This document shows, piece by piece, positions 49,442-62,805 of a stretch of 64,000 nt of DNA; within the stretch, counting starts at the first letter, position 1; each line of letters starts with the position of its first letter. A program made the position numbers and the translations under genes. Origin of the DNA: Jaapia argillacea MUCL 33604. Taxonomy: Eukaryota > Basidiomycota > Agaricomycetes > Jaapiales > Jaapiaceae. The stretch is from contig KL197727.1 of the NCBI GenBank assembly GCA_000697665.1, forward strand, positions 186,001-250,000, in the 5' to 3' direction. Below the pieces are notes generated by a model. That model did no database searches, had not been told where the DNA came from, and saw only the letters and a list, made by a program, of their open reading frames with translations.

Positions 49442-52400
49442 ATGGAGGTGAGTTTGGTCAAATTTCAATCCTGCATCTGATTTATGACCGAGGATAACAG
49501 GTTCTGGCATCCTCCAACTCATCCACCGCTGCGGCGGTAACCTTCATTACCTTCGTTCAAGACCTGAAACGAAAGACCAAGACATGGGGACCTATGATAG
49601 AACTCTGCTCGGGCGGAGAAAAGACCTTAGAACGCTTTCGCTTCCAGTTCCCCGAGGACTGGCTCTACAGCGATCAACTTACTGGGGAATGGAGTGCGTT
49701 CAATGAGATCCTCAAGAGAAAGAACGACTCAATTCAGGAGCAACTCTGTGCGTATCACCACTTGTCACCACGCGTCCCTTACTTATGCTCTCGATGCCAT
49801 GTAGCTGGCCTTCAACTCAAGATCACGGCCGAGGACAAGATCGTGGAGAATAAGATCCATGATATCATCCTCGAGTGGGAGCAAACTCGCCCTATCCAGG
49901 GTAGCATGAGGGCGGACACGGCGTTGAACACTATCAATATCTTCGAGGGAAAGCTGAATCGTGTGCAAGAAGAGTACGACCTCGTCTGCAAGGCGAAGGA
50001 GGCTCTCGATTTAGAGCTCAGCCGACATACCCGGCTTGACCCTGTGTTCGAGGAACTTCGAGATTTGAAGGCGGTATGGACAGCACTCTCTGGTATCTGG
50101 AGTCAGATAGGAGAGCTGAGGGAGTTGTCGTGGGCGACAGTGCAACCGAGGAAGTTGCGACAGCAGATTGATGGGCTGCTTTCTTCGACGAAGGAGATGC
50201 CGACGCGGATGCGCCAGTATGCTGCCTTTGAATACGTTCAAGATGTGCTACGTGGCCTACTGAAGTCCAATACGATCATCTCCGAACTCAAGTCCGAGGC
50301 TCTGAAGGATAGACATTGGAAGCAGCTTTTCAAGGCACTAAGGATGCCATCGACCCCGAACCTGACATTGTATGCAATGACCGTCACCCTCGAATTGTTT
50401 CTGTCTGACGAGTCTCCAGGCTTACCCTAGGCAATGTTTATGATATGGATTTGAAGAGGAACGAATCGCTCATCAAGGAAGTTATCATTCAAGCCCAAGG
50501 AGAGGTTCGTTCACTCCGATTCACTCGCTGTAATTCCCGATGCTTAACTTTGTGGGCAGATGGCTCTCGAGGAGTATATCAAACAGGTGAAGGAGATCTG
50601 GACGAACTACACCTTGGACCTCGTCAACTACCAGAACAAGTGTCGTCTCATCAGGTGCGCCAAAGGCTTTGCTGTCAACCAGTTCCCGTGGACTCAACTC
50701 TGGCTCCAGAGGGTGGGATGACCTGTTCAACAAATGCAGTGAGAATCTGAACTCGTTAACCGCCATGAAGTTATCTCCATATTACAAAGGTGCGACTTCA
50801 TTTTCATCATGGACATTTCTGTGCTCTAATCTTACCGCCTCATTGCTCAGTTTTCGAGGAAGAGGTGCTTCGCTTGGTCAACTCTTCCTTTCATTTTCTG
50901 AAACCATCTTTAGGCGAGCTCCTGGGAAGAGAAACTTAACCGTATCCACGTTCTATTTGGTATGTGGCTCTCCTCTTTGCACCGGGATACGATCTTTGAT
51001 ATGGTTTGTCAGATGTCTGGATTGACGTTCAGCGTCAGTGGGTCTATTTGGAAGGTATCTTCTCGGGGAGTGCAGATATCAAGCATCTCCTTCCTGTCGA
51101 GAGTGCTCGCTTCCAGAATATCAACACCGAATTTCTGGCGGTGATGAAGAAAGTCTACAAGTCGCCCTTCGTTGTCGATGTCATGAATATCCCGGCAATC
51201 CAGAAGAGTTTGGAACGATTGGCCGATCTCCTCAACAAGATCCAGAAGGCTCTTGGAGAGTACCTCGAGAGGGAACGTTCCTCCTTCCCCCGTTTCTACT
51301 TCGTTGGTGACGAGGATTTGTTGGAGATCATCGGTAATAGCAAGGATATCCTCCGTATCATGAAGCATCTCAAGAAGATGTTTGCGGGCATCTCCACTAT
51401 CAAACTCGACGATGACTTGACGGAGATACAGGGTATGGCGTCTCGAGAGGGGGAGGAGATTGCGTTTAGGACACCCATCTTATTGAAGGATTTCCCGAAG
51501 ATCAACGACTGGTTGGCCAAGATCGAACTCGAAATGCGGTTATCGCTGGCTCAACTTCTGTCCGACGCTGTTGCGGAGCTACAGCTGTTCTATGGGAACG
51601 GGACTCAATTGGTGATGGAAACGTTCAAGGATTGGATGGAGAAGTACCCCGCGCAGCTTGTCACCCTCGCCATACAGGTCGCCTGGACGACATCTGTGGA
51701 CACCGCATTAGAGACCTCCGGCTCCCTCGACGCGCCTTTGACCACAGTACTCCAAGCACTGGAACTCCTTGCTGACGTCGTATTGACCGAGCTCACGCCT
51801 GTCACCCGCCGAAAATGCGAACATCTCATCACCGAACTTGTCCATCAGCGTGATGTCATCCGGACCCTTGTCCAGCAACGGATTACCGACAAACGCTCCT
51901 TCTCGTGGCTTTATCAAATGCGCTTCTACCTCGATCGCAGCATTGACAATCCCCTGGAACGCCTCTCCATCCGGGTCGCTGACGCTTCTTTCCCGTATGG
52001 ATGGGAGTACCTTGGAGTCCCTGATCGCCTTGTCCAGACCCCCTTGACGGACCGCACCTATCTTACATTGACGCAGGCATTGGACAATCAACTCGGTGGT
52101 GCTCCCTTTGGCCCCGCCGGAACTGGTCAGTGATCATCCCCAGTTACCTAGCTTCCACTGACTTCCGATGTGCAACAGGGAAAACGGAATCCGTGAAAGC
52201 CCTTGGGGTCCAGCTCGGTCGATTCGTCCTGGTCTTTTGCTGTGACGAGGCCTTTGATTTCCAGGCTATGGGTCGCATTTTCGTTGGATTATGCCAAGTC
52301 GGGGCTTGGGGGTGTTTTGATGAGTTCAATCGGCTGGAGGAGCGTATCCTCAGTGCTGTCTCGCAGCAAGTGCAGACTATCCAACAAGGTCTTGTAGCCC

Positions 52401-55400
52401 TTGCTAAGAATCCAAATGCCGAGATCGAACTCGTTGGCAAGAGTCTCAAGATGAATAAGAACATTGGTATGCTATACATTGGGAACCGTGTTCTACCATC
52501 TGATTCTCTTGGTTCTCAGGGATTTTCATTACCACCAACCCTAACTATGCTGGACGTTCGACTCTTCCCCCTAATTTGACCAAGTTATTCAGACCGTGCG
52601 TGACTGCTTCCCTCTTGGACTCACTGCTGGGTCTGAAATATTAGTATTCAGGATGGCCATGACTCGCCCAGATCGAGAATTGATCGCTCAGGTCATGTTA
52701 TTCTCCCAAGGTTTCCGAACTGCAGAGTCTCTGGCCTCCAAGATTGTGCCATTCTTCAATCTCTGTGACGAACAACTGTCCCCCCAACCCCATTACGACT
52801 TTGGTCTCCGGGCGTTAAAAGCCGTTCTAGCCAGTGCCGGTATTCTCAAGCGAGAACGCTTGCAGAGTGTTAGGGATGCGGAAGGAGATTCGGACAGTTC
52901 ACTCGGGCTGTCTGATGCCATCTCCGAGCAGGTTATCCTGATCCAAAGTGTCACGGAAACCATCGTTCCAAAGCTTGTCGCGGAGGACGTTCCTCTGTTG
53001 ACCAGGTCGGTGTTGCGTTCATCAAATTTCACTCTGGTGTTAACCTTTTCTTCTTCACCTAGCCTCCTCGCCGACGTCTTCCCCGGAGTTGACTATGAGC
53101 CAGTGAATTTGGATGCTCTTCAAGAGCAAATTCTGAAGGTCTGCGCGGAACGTAGATTGGTCCCCGGGGAACGATGGATATCCAAAATCCTTCAACTGTA
53201 CCAGATTCAGAAAATCCAACATGGCCTTATGATGGTCGGACCCTCCGGGACCGGAAAGTCGAACGCCTGGCAGGTGTTGTTGAAGGCTCTGGAGCAGCTT
53301 GATGGGATTGAAGGTGTCTCATATGTGATTGATCCCAAGGCTATGGACAAGGATGCGTTGTATGGCACGCTCGATCAGACCACACGAGAGTGGAATGACG
53401 GCCTATTCACCCACAATCTGCGAAAGATTGTGGATGATGTTCGTGGAGAAAGTGGAAAGCGTCACTGGATCATATTCGATGGCGATGTTGATCCTGAATG
53501 GGTGGAAAACTTGAACAGGTACTTCATCATGTCTTTCTTCCCGGGGAGTCTTTCCTGACATACATACAGCGTCCTGGACGATAATAAGTTGCTCACATTA
53601 CCAAACGGAGAGCGTCTCAACCTACCACCCAACGTTCGCATCATGTTTGAGGTCGAACACCTCAGATATGCGACGCTTGCGACCGTCAGTCGGTGCGGAA
53701 TGATCTGGTTTAGTGAAGATGTTGTGGAACCAGCCATGGTGTACCGCAACTATCTCGACACCTTGTCGATGGTCCCTCTCGATGCTGACGATGAAGATGC
53801 TGGCGACCTGCTCGCAAGACGTGTGGACACTATCCCTACCGAAGCCGCTTCATCAGTTCATCTAGTAACTCAAAAGCAAGTGGCTAGCATCCTTGAGCCG
53901 TACTTTGCGGAAGGAGATCTCGTCGGTGCTGCCTTGGACTTCGCAGCGTCGATGGAGCACATCATGGATTTCACTGTCACTCGCGCTCTCCATACGTTGT
54001 TCTCACTCATCAACAAGACCGTTCGCAACATCATCGAATATAATATCCAGCACTCCGATTTCCCGCTACCACCCGAGCGAGTCGAGCAGTACGTCACGAA
54101 GCGCCTACTCGTCAATATCATTTGGGCATTCTCAGGTGATGCGAAGCTTGAACTGCGAGCCGAAATGGGTGAATTCCTGCGCAAGCAGACTGGTATCGAC
54201 TTACCGCCGTTCGCTGCTGGCAATTCGTTGTTAGATTACGACGTTCAGGTTGCCAATGGTGAATGGTTGGCTTGGCAATCCAAAGTTCCTGTTATCGACA
54301 TCGAGTCGCATGCCGTCACAGCCTCCGACGTCGTTGTCCCCACAGTGGACACCATTCGTCATGAAGAGGTCCTCTATTCGTGGTTATCGGAACACAAGCC
54401 ACTCCTCCTATGCGGCCCTCCAGGTTCAGGAAAGACCATGACACTCTTCAGTGCACTCCGAAAATTGCCCGACATGGAAGTCGTTGGGCTCAATTTCTCC
54501 AGCGCGACAACGCCTGAATTGATTTTGAAGACTTTCGAGCAATATTGTGAATATCGAAAAACACCGAACGGCGTGGTTCTTGCTCCAATCCAGATCGGTC
54601 GCTGGCTTGTAGTGTTCTGCGATGAAATCAACTTACCAGCAACAGACAAGTACGGGACGCAAAGAGTTATTTCCTTCCTCCGGCAGCTCGTGGAGTGTAA
54701 TGGGTATTGGCGAACGACTGATATGTCGTGGGTGAAGCTGGAGCGCATTCAGTTCGTAGGAGCATGCAACCCGCCCACAGACCCTGGGCGTGTGCCACTC
54801 AGTCACAGGTTCCTTCGACACGCGCCCCTTGTCATGGTCGATTATCCAGGCGAGCTTTCTCTCAAACAAATCTACGGAACCTACACTCGCGCTGTCCTGA
54901 AGGTGGTACCGAACTTGCGCGCTTACGCCGAGCCCTTGACCGACGCTATGGTCATGTTTTATCTTGCGTCTCAAAAACGGTTTACAACGGACGTTCAAGC
55001 TCATTACGTTTACAGTCCTCGTGAACTCACCCGTTGGGTTCGTGGCATTTATGAAGCGATCCGTCCTCTGGAAATCCTCTCAGTCGAAGGACTCGTCCGA
55101 GTCTGGGCACACGAGGCACTCCGTTTGTTCCAGGACCGTCTCGTGACTGAAGACGAAAAGCAGTGGACCGACGAAAACATCGATTCTGTCGCGATGGAGC
55201 ACTTCCCAACGATTGGTCGCGATGAAGCTCTGGCTCGTCCAATACTTTTCTCAAACTGGACCTCCAAGAACTACATCCCGGTTGATCGTGAAGTCCTCCG
55301 AGAATACACTAAGGCCCGTTTGCGTGTCTTCTATGAGGAAGAACTAGACGTCCCCCTCGTTCTCTTCAACGATGTTCTCGATCACGTCCTCCGAATTGAT

Positions 55401-58400
55401 CGCGTTTTCCGCCAGATTCAGGGACATCTTCTTCTCATTGGTGTCAGCGGCAGCGGCAAGGTAATTGATTCTTCCCAACCTCGATATGTTAGCTTCTGAT
55501 CGTCATCGCGTTCTTCCTCAGACCACCCTGTCTCGTTTCGTGGCTTGGATGAACGGTCTCAGTATCTTCCAGATAAAAGTTTCCAACAAGTATACTGGCG
55601 AAGACTTCGACGAAGATCTACGCACAGTCCTCCGCCGCTCGGGTTGCAAGGGCGAAAAGATCTGCTTCATCATGGACGAATCGAACGTGTTGGATTCTGG
55701 CTTCTTGGAGCGTATGAACACCCTCCTGGCTAACGCGGAGGTTCCTGGTCTTTTCGAAGGTGACGAACACGCAGCGCTCATGACTGCTTGCAAAGAAGGG
55801 TCTCAGCGTGATGGATTAATGCTTGATTCTCATGAGGAGCTTTACAAATGGTTTACGGGCCAGGTGGCAAAGAATCTCCACGTCGTTTTCACCATGAATC
55901 CTCCAGAGAACGGGTTGGCGTCCCGGGCTGCGACATCTCCCGCACTGTTTAACCGTTGCGTCCTGGATTGGTTTGGTGATTGGTCCGATCAGGCGTTCTA
56001 CCAAGTCGGTATGGAGTTCACCCACACCCTGGATCTTGACTTGCCGTCATACAATCCTCCTGTCCATTTCCCCATTGCATATCGTGAACTATCGATGCCG
56101 CCGAACCACCGCACTGCCGTTGTCAACGCTCTTGTGTTTGTTCACATGTCGATGTATCAAGTCAATCAACGTCTCAGTCGCCGACAAGGCCGTTACAATT
56201 ATGTGACTCCCCGTCATTATTTGGATTTGTGAGATATCCTTTCTCCCTCCTCATGCTATATGAAGCTTAATAACTGCCTCGCCCACAGCATCAATCACTA
56301 TGTACGGCTATTCAACGAGAAGCGTAACGAACTGGAGGAACAACAACGCCACCTCCACGTAGGCCTCGACAAGCTCCGCGACACAGTGACACAAGTAGAA
56401 GAGTTGCGAAAGAGTCTAGCTATAAAGCGTTCGCAGCTGGAGGCCAAGAATGCTGAGGCTAACGAGAAGCTAAAACGCATGGTATCCGATCAGCAGGAGG
56501 CGGAGCAAAAGAAGGCGGCATCGATTGAGATTCAGGCCGCGCTTGTGGAGCAGGAGAAGCACATCGAGCAGCGAAGGGCTGTGGTTATGGCAGATCTCGC
56601 AGACGCAGAGCCTGCCGTCCTGGATGCGCAAGCCGCCGTCAGCAACATCAAGAGGCAACATCTTCAAGAAGTCAGGACGATGGCGAATCCACCTGAGGCT
56701 GTCAAACTCGCCATGGAATCGGTATGCACCGTCCTCGGCCACAAAATCGACAGTTGGCGCACTGTTCAAGGCATAATTCGACGGGATGATTTCATCCAGA
56801 GGATTGTCAATTTCGATACCACCAACCAAATGACAAAGCACATCCGAGAGTTGATGAGAAGAGATTTCCTCAGCCGTCCTTCTTTCAACTTCGAGACCGT
56901 CAACCGCGCCAGCAAAGCTTGTGGCCCACTGGTCAAATGGGTTATCGCTCAAGTCCGATTCTCAGAAATCCTCGACAAGGTCGAACCGCTTCGTAACGAG
57001 GTTCAGTCATTGGAAGACCAGGCTGAGAAAGCCAAAGAGCAGGCGAAATTGATCATCCAGATGATCGCGGAGCTGGAGACCAAAATCCAGCAATACAAGG
57101 AGGAATACGCCCTCCTTATCAGTGAAACGCAGGCCATCAAGTCCGAAATGGAACGGGTTCAAAGCAAGGTCGACCGAAGTATGAAGCTGCTCGATAGTTT
57201 GTCATCAGAGAGGGCCCGTTGGGAATCTGGAAGCCGCACTTTCGACGTGGAGATGAGCACAATTGTGGGTGACGTGCTCCTGTCCGCTGCCTTCCTCGCA
57301 TATGGAGGGTTTTTCGATCAACACTATCGAGAGGTTATGTGGCAGGAGTGGTCCAGCCACTTAGGCGAAGCAAGCGTTAAATTCAAGCAGGAGCTCTCCT
57401 TCCCGGAATACCTTTCCACTGCTGATGATCGGCTCAGCTGGCAATCTAAATCGCTACCCTCCGACAACCTATGCACAGAGAACGCTATCATGCTCAAGCG
57501 ATACAACCGATATCCCTTGGTTATTGATCCCACGGGCCAAGCAACTACATTCTTGCTGAACGAATACAGAGATCGCAAAATCACGGTCACAAGTTTCCTC
57601 GATGAGGCCTTCCTCAAAGTCCTTGAGAGTGCGTTGCGATTTGGAAATCCTCTTCTCATCCAGGACGTCGAGCATCTCGATCCCATTCTCAATGCCGTCC
57701 TCAACAAAGAAATCCGTCGCACCGGTGGGCGTGTTTTGATCCGTCTTGGCAATCAAGACATCGACTTCTCACCCTCTTTCACGATGTTCCTAACAACCCG
57801 GGATCCGTCTGTGGAGTTTTCTCCCGACATATGCAGTCGCGTCACGTTCGTCAACTTCACGATGACTCGAAGCAGTCTGCAGAGTCAGTCGCTGGACCAG
57901 GTTCTCAAGGTCGAACGGCCTGATACGGAGAGGCGACGGACGGATCTCATGAAAGTACAGGGGGAATTCCGGCTCCGTTTGCGTACCCTCGAAAAGCTCT
58001 TGTTGCAAGCGCTGAACGAGTCGACGGGGAGTATCCTTGATGACGACAAAGTTATCGACACGCTGGAAACACTGAAGCGAGAAGCCGCAGAGATTACAAA
58101 TAAAGTGGAAGAGACCGATATTGTTATGAAAGAGGTGGAGCAAGTAACAGCTGAATATCTCCCCTTGGCCCAAGCTTGCAGCTCGGTGTTCTTCATCTTG
58201 GAGCAGATGAACCTTGTCAACCACTTCTATCAATTCTCGCTTCGCTTCTTCCTCGACATATTCGACTACGTTCTCCACCAGAATCCCAACTTGAAGAATG
58301 TCGTGGACCACGGCCGGCGTCGGGACATTCTCCTCCATGATCTCTTCCTTGTTGTCTACAAGCGCACGTCGAGAGCACTGTTACATCGCGATCACCTTAT

Positions 58401-60912
58401 GCTTGCGGTACTCTTATCCCAGGTCAAACTACGGGGAATCGAAGAAATTGGCGATGAACTCGAGTTTCTGCTGGAGAGTGGAGAAGGCACTTCTGTCGGA
58501 GCTCCCCCGCTGGAGTCTAACTCCTCAATGTTTTCAGTCGATCAACTACACTCTCTGGACAGTTTCTCCAAGCACGGGATATTCAAACCCGTCAAACCCC
58601 ACATTGTAGAGCATGAGACAAATTGGCAAATTTTCCTCGAGTCCAACACTCCAGAGACATGCGTGCCGGCCCCATGGGAACCATCTACACGTAGGCGTCA
58701 TACTTTCCCCTCATTTGCATGATTCTAACTATCCTGTAGCCGCTGTCGAGGCCATTCGTGCAATCCTGCTCATCAAATGTTTCCGACCCGATCGCCTTTC
58801 GCAAGCGACAGCGAACTTCGTCCGAGTCGTATTCGAGACTGACTTATCGGTCGAGTCGAGTTATAATCTCGGGACAATGGTATCTGACGAGGTACTTCCC
58901 ACTACACCTCTCGCCCTCGTCTCCGTGGTTGGGTATGATGCCAGTTATCGAGTGGATAGCCTTGTTCAGAATACAGGCGCGCGATGCGGGTCAGTGGCGA
59001 TGGGTTCACAGGAAGGCTTTACCTTGGCCGACCAAGCAATCGCCATGGCGGCACGGCAGGGTTCCTGGGTTCTCCTCAAGAACGTTCATCTGGCCCCGTC
59101 TTGGCTTGGGCAACTGGAAAAGAAGCTCCAGACCCTCAACCCTCACCGCAACTTCCGACTCTTCCTCACGATGGAGGCGAATCCTTCCATCCCTGTTAAC
59201 ATTCTTCGTCAGTCTCGAATCATCATGAATGAACCTCCCCCTGGAATCAAAGCCAATCTTCTCGATTCTTTGCGGAGCATCTCCATTCCTCGTCTCAGCC
59301 AGGGTCCAGCGGAGAAGGTCCGTTTGTATTTCTTGTTAGCCTGGTTCCATGCAGTTGTCCAAGAACGATTGCGATACGTCCCCCTCGGGTGGAGCAAGAC
59401 TTACGACTTCAACGATTCCGACATGTCGTCTGCCTTTGGCACCATCGACACATGGCTCAACGCAGTTGCGCGTGGACGGACAAACATTGATCCCGCTGCT
59501 ATCCCATGGGATGCGCTGAGGACCTTGGTGAAGCAATCCGTATATGGTGGGAGGGTCGATAGTGACTTCGACCAGCGGATTCTCGATGCTTTCGTTGATG
59601 GATTATTCACCGCATCAGCCTACAATGTTGACTTCAACCTTGTTCCGAGCACAAACGGGGAGCAAACTCTGACTACACCTGAGGGCACAAAACTTGACCA
59701 TTTCCTATCATGGGTCCAAGGCTTGCCGGATCGAGAGCCACCTTCCTGGCTTAGCCTCCCCCCTACCGCAGAACGGCTTATCGCCATTGCTCAAGGCCAG
59801 TATCTCCTTACCTTCAGTCAGTCTCACAAATAAACAGTTTACATTTGTTCTCCAGGCAAGGAACTTCTCGGCAAGTTACGGAAGATGCGGATGCTTGCGG
59901 ACGACGAAGATGATGTTGTCGCTGTGGGGGGGCCGTCCAAGGGCGTGCCCAATCAACAACCTGCTTGGATGCGTAACCTTCACGATCGCTGCAATGAATG
60001 GCTTTCACAGTTGCCAGCAGTATGTGTCTTTCTCAATCATTGCACTTACTCGCTCACACCGCTATTATCCCAGGCCTTCAACACCCTTTCCAAACCGTCG
60101 AATGATAATCAAGACCCCCTATACCGTCTATTTTTCCGAGAGGGTGCTGTTGGCCACCAACTGCTTGTTCAAGTGCGCAAGGACCTTAGCGACGTTGCCA
60201 AAGTTTGCCAGGGAGCTCTCAAGCAGACGAATCACCTCCGTACCCTCATGAGTTCACTAACGAAAGGTCCGTAATGCTAATGGCTCCTGCGTATCTAATT
60301 TTTCACAATTAACACCGTTCAGGTACTATTCCGCCCCATTGGAGACGCTACAACGTCCACAAAGCGATGTCTGTCGCAGAGTGGATCCCAAATCTCAGTC
60401 GCCGATTGGCTCAACTCGACACAGTGGCTGGTTTGGATAGTTTGAACGACATCGAAGTATGGTTGGGCGGCCTCTTCTTCCCCGAAGCATATATCACAGC
60501 CACTAGACAAGCTGTCGCTCATCGAAAGAAGTGGAGTCTGGAAACTCTGCATCTTCGGTTGGATATTGAGAAGATGAACGACCCGGCGGCATTCATTGTG
60601 GACGGTAAGTCAGCTCAGATCTCAACATTAGGTATAGCGACTGATAATCTACTAGGCCTTGTACTTGAAGGAGCTGCCTGGTCGTCGGACAAGCTGGTCC
60701 TCAACGACGGCGAATCTGTCCGGCTGAATCCCTCCCAGATCCGTTGGGTTCAGTCAGAAGATTATGACACCTCGCAGGGGACAATCGTGAACTTGCCAGT
60801 CTATTTGAACAACGACAGGAGCGATGTTCTATTCACGGTAGACCTTCCTTTTGATCGTAGCGCCGGTGCATTGGTTGCTATGCGCGCAGTTTGTCTCACC
60901 GCGAGCGGCTAG
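49442..60912 (+). CDS. Cytoplasmic dynein heavy chain, linker-motor half of a two-gene chain
   Basis: Exon 1 encodes only Met-Glu (49442-49447); after an intron the protein runs [20 protein letters not shown] to [20 protein letters not shown], a place that in full-length cytoplasmic dynein lies about 1,100 residues in. The linker follows, then six AAA modules: AAA1 Walker A GPAGTGKTES (split by intron 52126-52178), AAA2 GPSGTGKS (about 53237), AAA3 GPPGSGKT (about 54411), AAA4 GVSGSGK-T (split near 55460), and AAA5-6 without P-loops. The stalk coiled coils flank the microtubule-binding tip at about 56290-57230. The C-terminal domain ends [19 protein letters not shown] estimate 3,500 residues against about 4,600 for a whole chain. 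The missing cargo-binding tail is not upstream: SNRPE starts only 197 bp away. Agaricomycetes are reported to encode dynein heavy chain in two genes, and this fits the motor half. All visible catalytic motifs are intact. Confidence 0.93.
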
Positions 60913-61081
60913 ACACGGACATCTTTGGACTAGAGAGATACCAGTATTCATACCCATACCTAGATTCATATTTACTACAGGGATATTTGTTTTGTAATAA
61001 CTGACGACTCCAAATAATGATCACGAATTTGACGTTGGCATTGGCGTTGGGGAAGCACATCGACATTCGACGGAGAGTGAT

Positions 61082-62262
61082 TCAATTGTCGACACAGCTG
61101 CCTCCGACTACCTCTAACACCTTCCAATCTACCTCGACACCTTCCTTTCGGAAAATAGTCCGGGCGTCCTCCGCGATCGCTTCAAACCCACCAGTCGCTA
61201 AAGCTAATATCGTCGGGCCAGCCCCTGACAGGCAAATTCCCAACAGTCCTGGATGGCTTTCTGGTGTAATATTTGAAGTGACCTCAGGTAAGCCAGGTAT
61301 CTAGACGGAATCACGATTGGGATCATCTTTATGGATAGAAAAGCAAAGGAATGCAGGTACCAATGCTTTCCGATATGGCTGATGAATCCGATCTTTCATT
61401 GCTTCGTAAATCAGCTCGGGGTCGGGAGGGTGTTGAGCTAAAGCCGTCGTTAACACAGCTAGGCGTTGAAGGTTAAAGACCTAAAGATTACGACCGTCAA
61501 GCTTGACCATGGTCGTGTAGACGAAGGACGAACCAAATCTTTGCGAGAATACACGAGGGGTAGAACTTCTCTAGCTTTTGCTGTACTTAATTCAAACCTC
61601 GGGATAATGGCGACTGCTCTGATAGTCTCAGACCACCCAAACCGAACGTAATGTCCGATTCCAAATGGTGGAACTGGGGGATGCATACCCCACTCCTCAC
61701 TGGCATCTGCTGGATATTCTGGGAGGACTTCTGAGAGAGGTACACTAGCCGCCTCTGTTGCCGCATGGTCCAACTCCCTCAGGTATGACCCCACAAACCC
61801 GCCGATAAGGGCAGCAGTGACGTTATCCGGATGCCGTTCGACCATCAGGGCAAAATCGAGTTGTCGAGATATGCTAAGACTGAGACGTCCAAGCTGGTCC
61901 CCGAGTAAGACACCCGCGATGACGGCGGCTCCTGAAGAACCTAACCCTCGACCAAAGGGGATTTCGTTGATGACATGGATGGAGAGGTTTGAAGGGAAGT
62001 GAGGCATGTCATGACACCGAAGTAAGTATAGTGCCACTCGGGTCGTAAGGTTCTTGTAGGCGTCGAGGGGGACTTCGTCTGATCCTTCCCCTTCGTATGT
62101 TAACAGCGGGGGACGAGGGGGACAAGAAGGTGTCGGGCTGGTTATCGTCACTTTGAGGGTTAACCAAAGGGACAGGGAGAGGCCGACGACGTCGAAGCCA
62201 GGTCCGATGTTTGCTGAGGTAGCTGGGACTCGGATTGAGAATGTACGGGGTTCGGAGGCCAT
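61082..62262 (-). CDS. THR1: Homoserine kinase
   Basis: The product starts MASEPRTFSIRVPATSANIG PGF-like, the GHMP kinase N-terminus (PATSANIGPGFDVVGLSL). The ATP loop is PFGRGLGSSGAAVIAGVLLG. Motif 3 near the end reads CLSGAGPTILALA. Homoserine kinase makes O-phosphohomoserine in threonine synthesis. Introns lie near 61492-61545 and 61309-61368; the protein ends EVVGGSCVDN at the stop 61082-61084. Length is about 355 residues, normal for Thr1. It converges on the dynein gene with 169 bp between stops. No unusual residue was noted. Confidence 0.93.
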
Positions 62263-62805
62263 GGGGGACCAATTGTACTGCCTGTGCTCGACCCTTCACA
62301 GTGGACACATCCAAGACGATCGAACATCAGATGTGTCGTGGTGAAGGAAGGAGCTGACTGCACAATACTGACTCGGGCTATTCACTTGAGAGGGTTGTCC
62401 GGTTTCGTAGAGTATGATCTGGTAGAAAGAGTCTGAAGCTGACCTTGCAGACGCAGATCGAGTCACCCATGGTTAAAATCTCCCCTTTCCTTTTGGGGCG
62501 TAAATTGAATCCATCCGACTTGCACCCGACGGACAGAGTCCTCAAGCAGCGACTGTTTTCAATCCTTTTCAACCTCCAGAGCCTGCATTTGTGATTGGAG
62601 GACGGAGGACGATGAAAAGAGCGTTGGTATTACCGATACAGTAAGTAGAAATGGTAGTAAGATACAAGCAGTACAACAAGGTACAACGCCATCAAGGCAA
62701 CAAGTGGCACGTGAATGAGAAATCGCAGTAAATAAGTTATGATAAACTTGATAATCGTAGTGTTAACACCCAAGCATCGTTTCGAGTACCAGACCCCCGG
62801 ACGGC
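62263..62805. other. Intergenic, upstream of THR1
   Basis: This 543-bp stretch lies between the homoserine kinase start and the 3' end of the last gene, which is on the same strand. TACAAG-type direct repeats near 62665-62690 are short. No gene was recognised. Confidence 0.45.
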
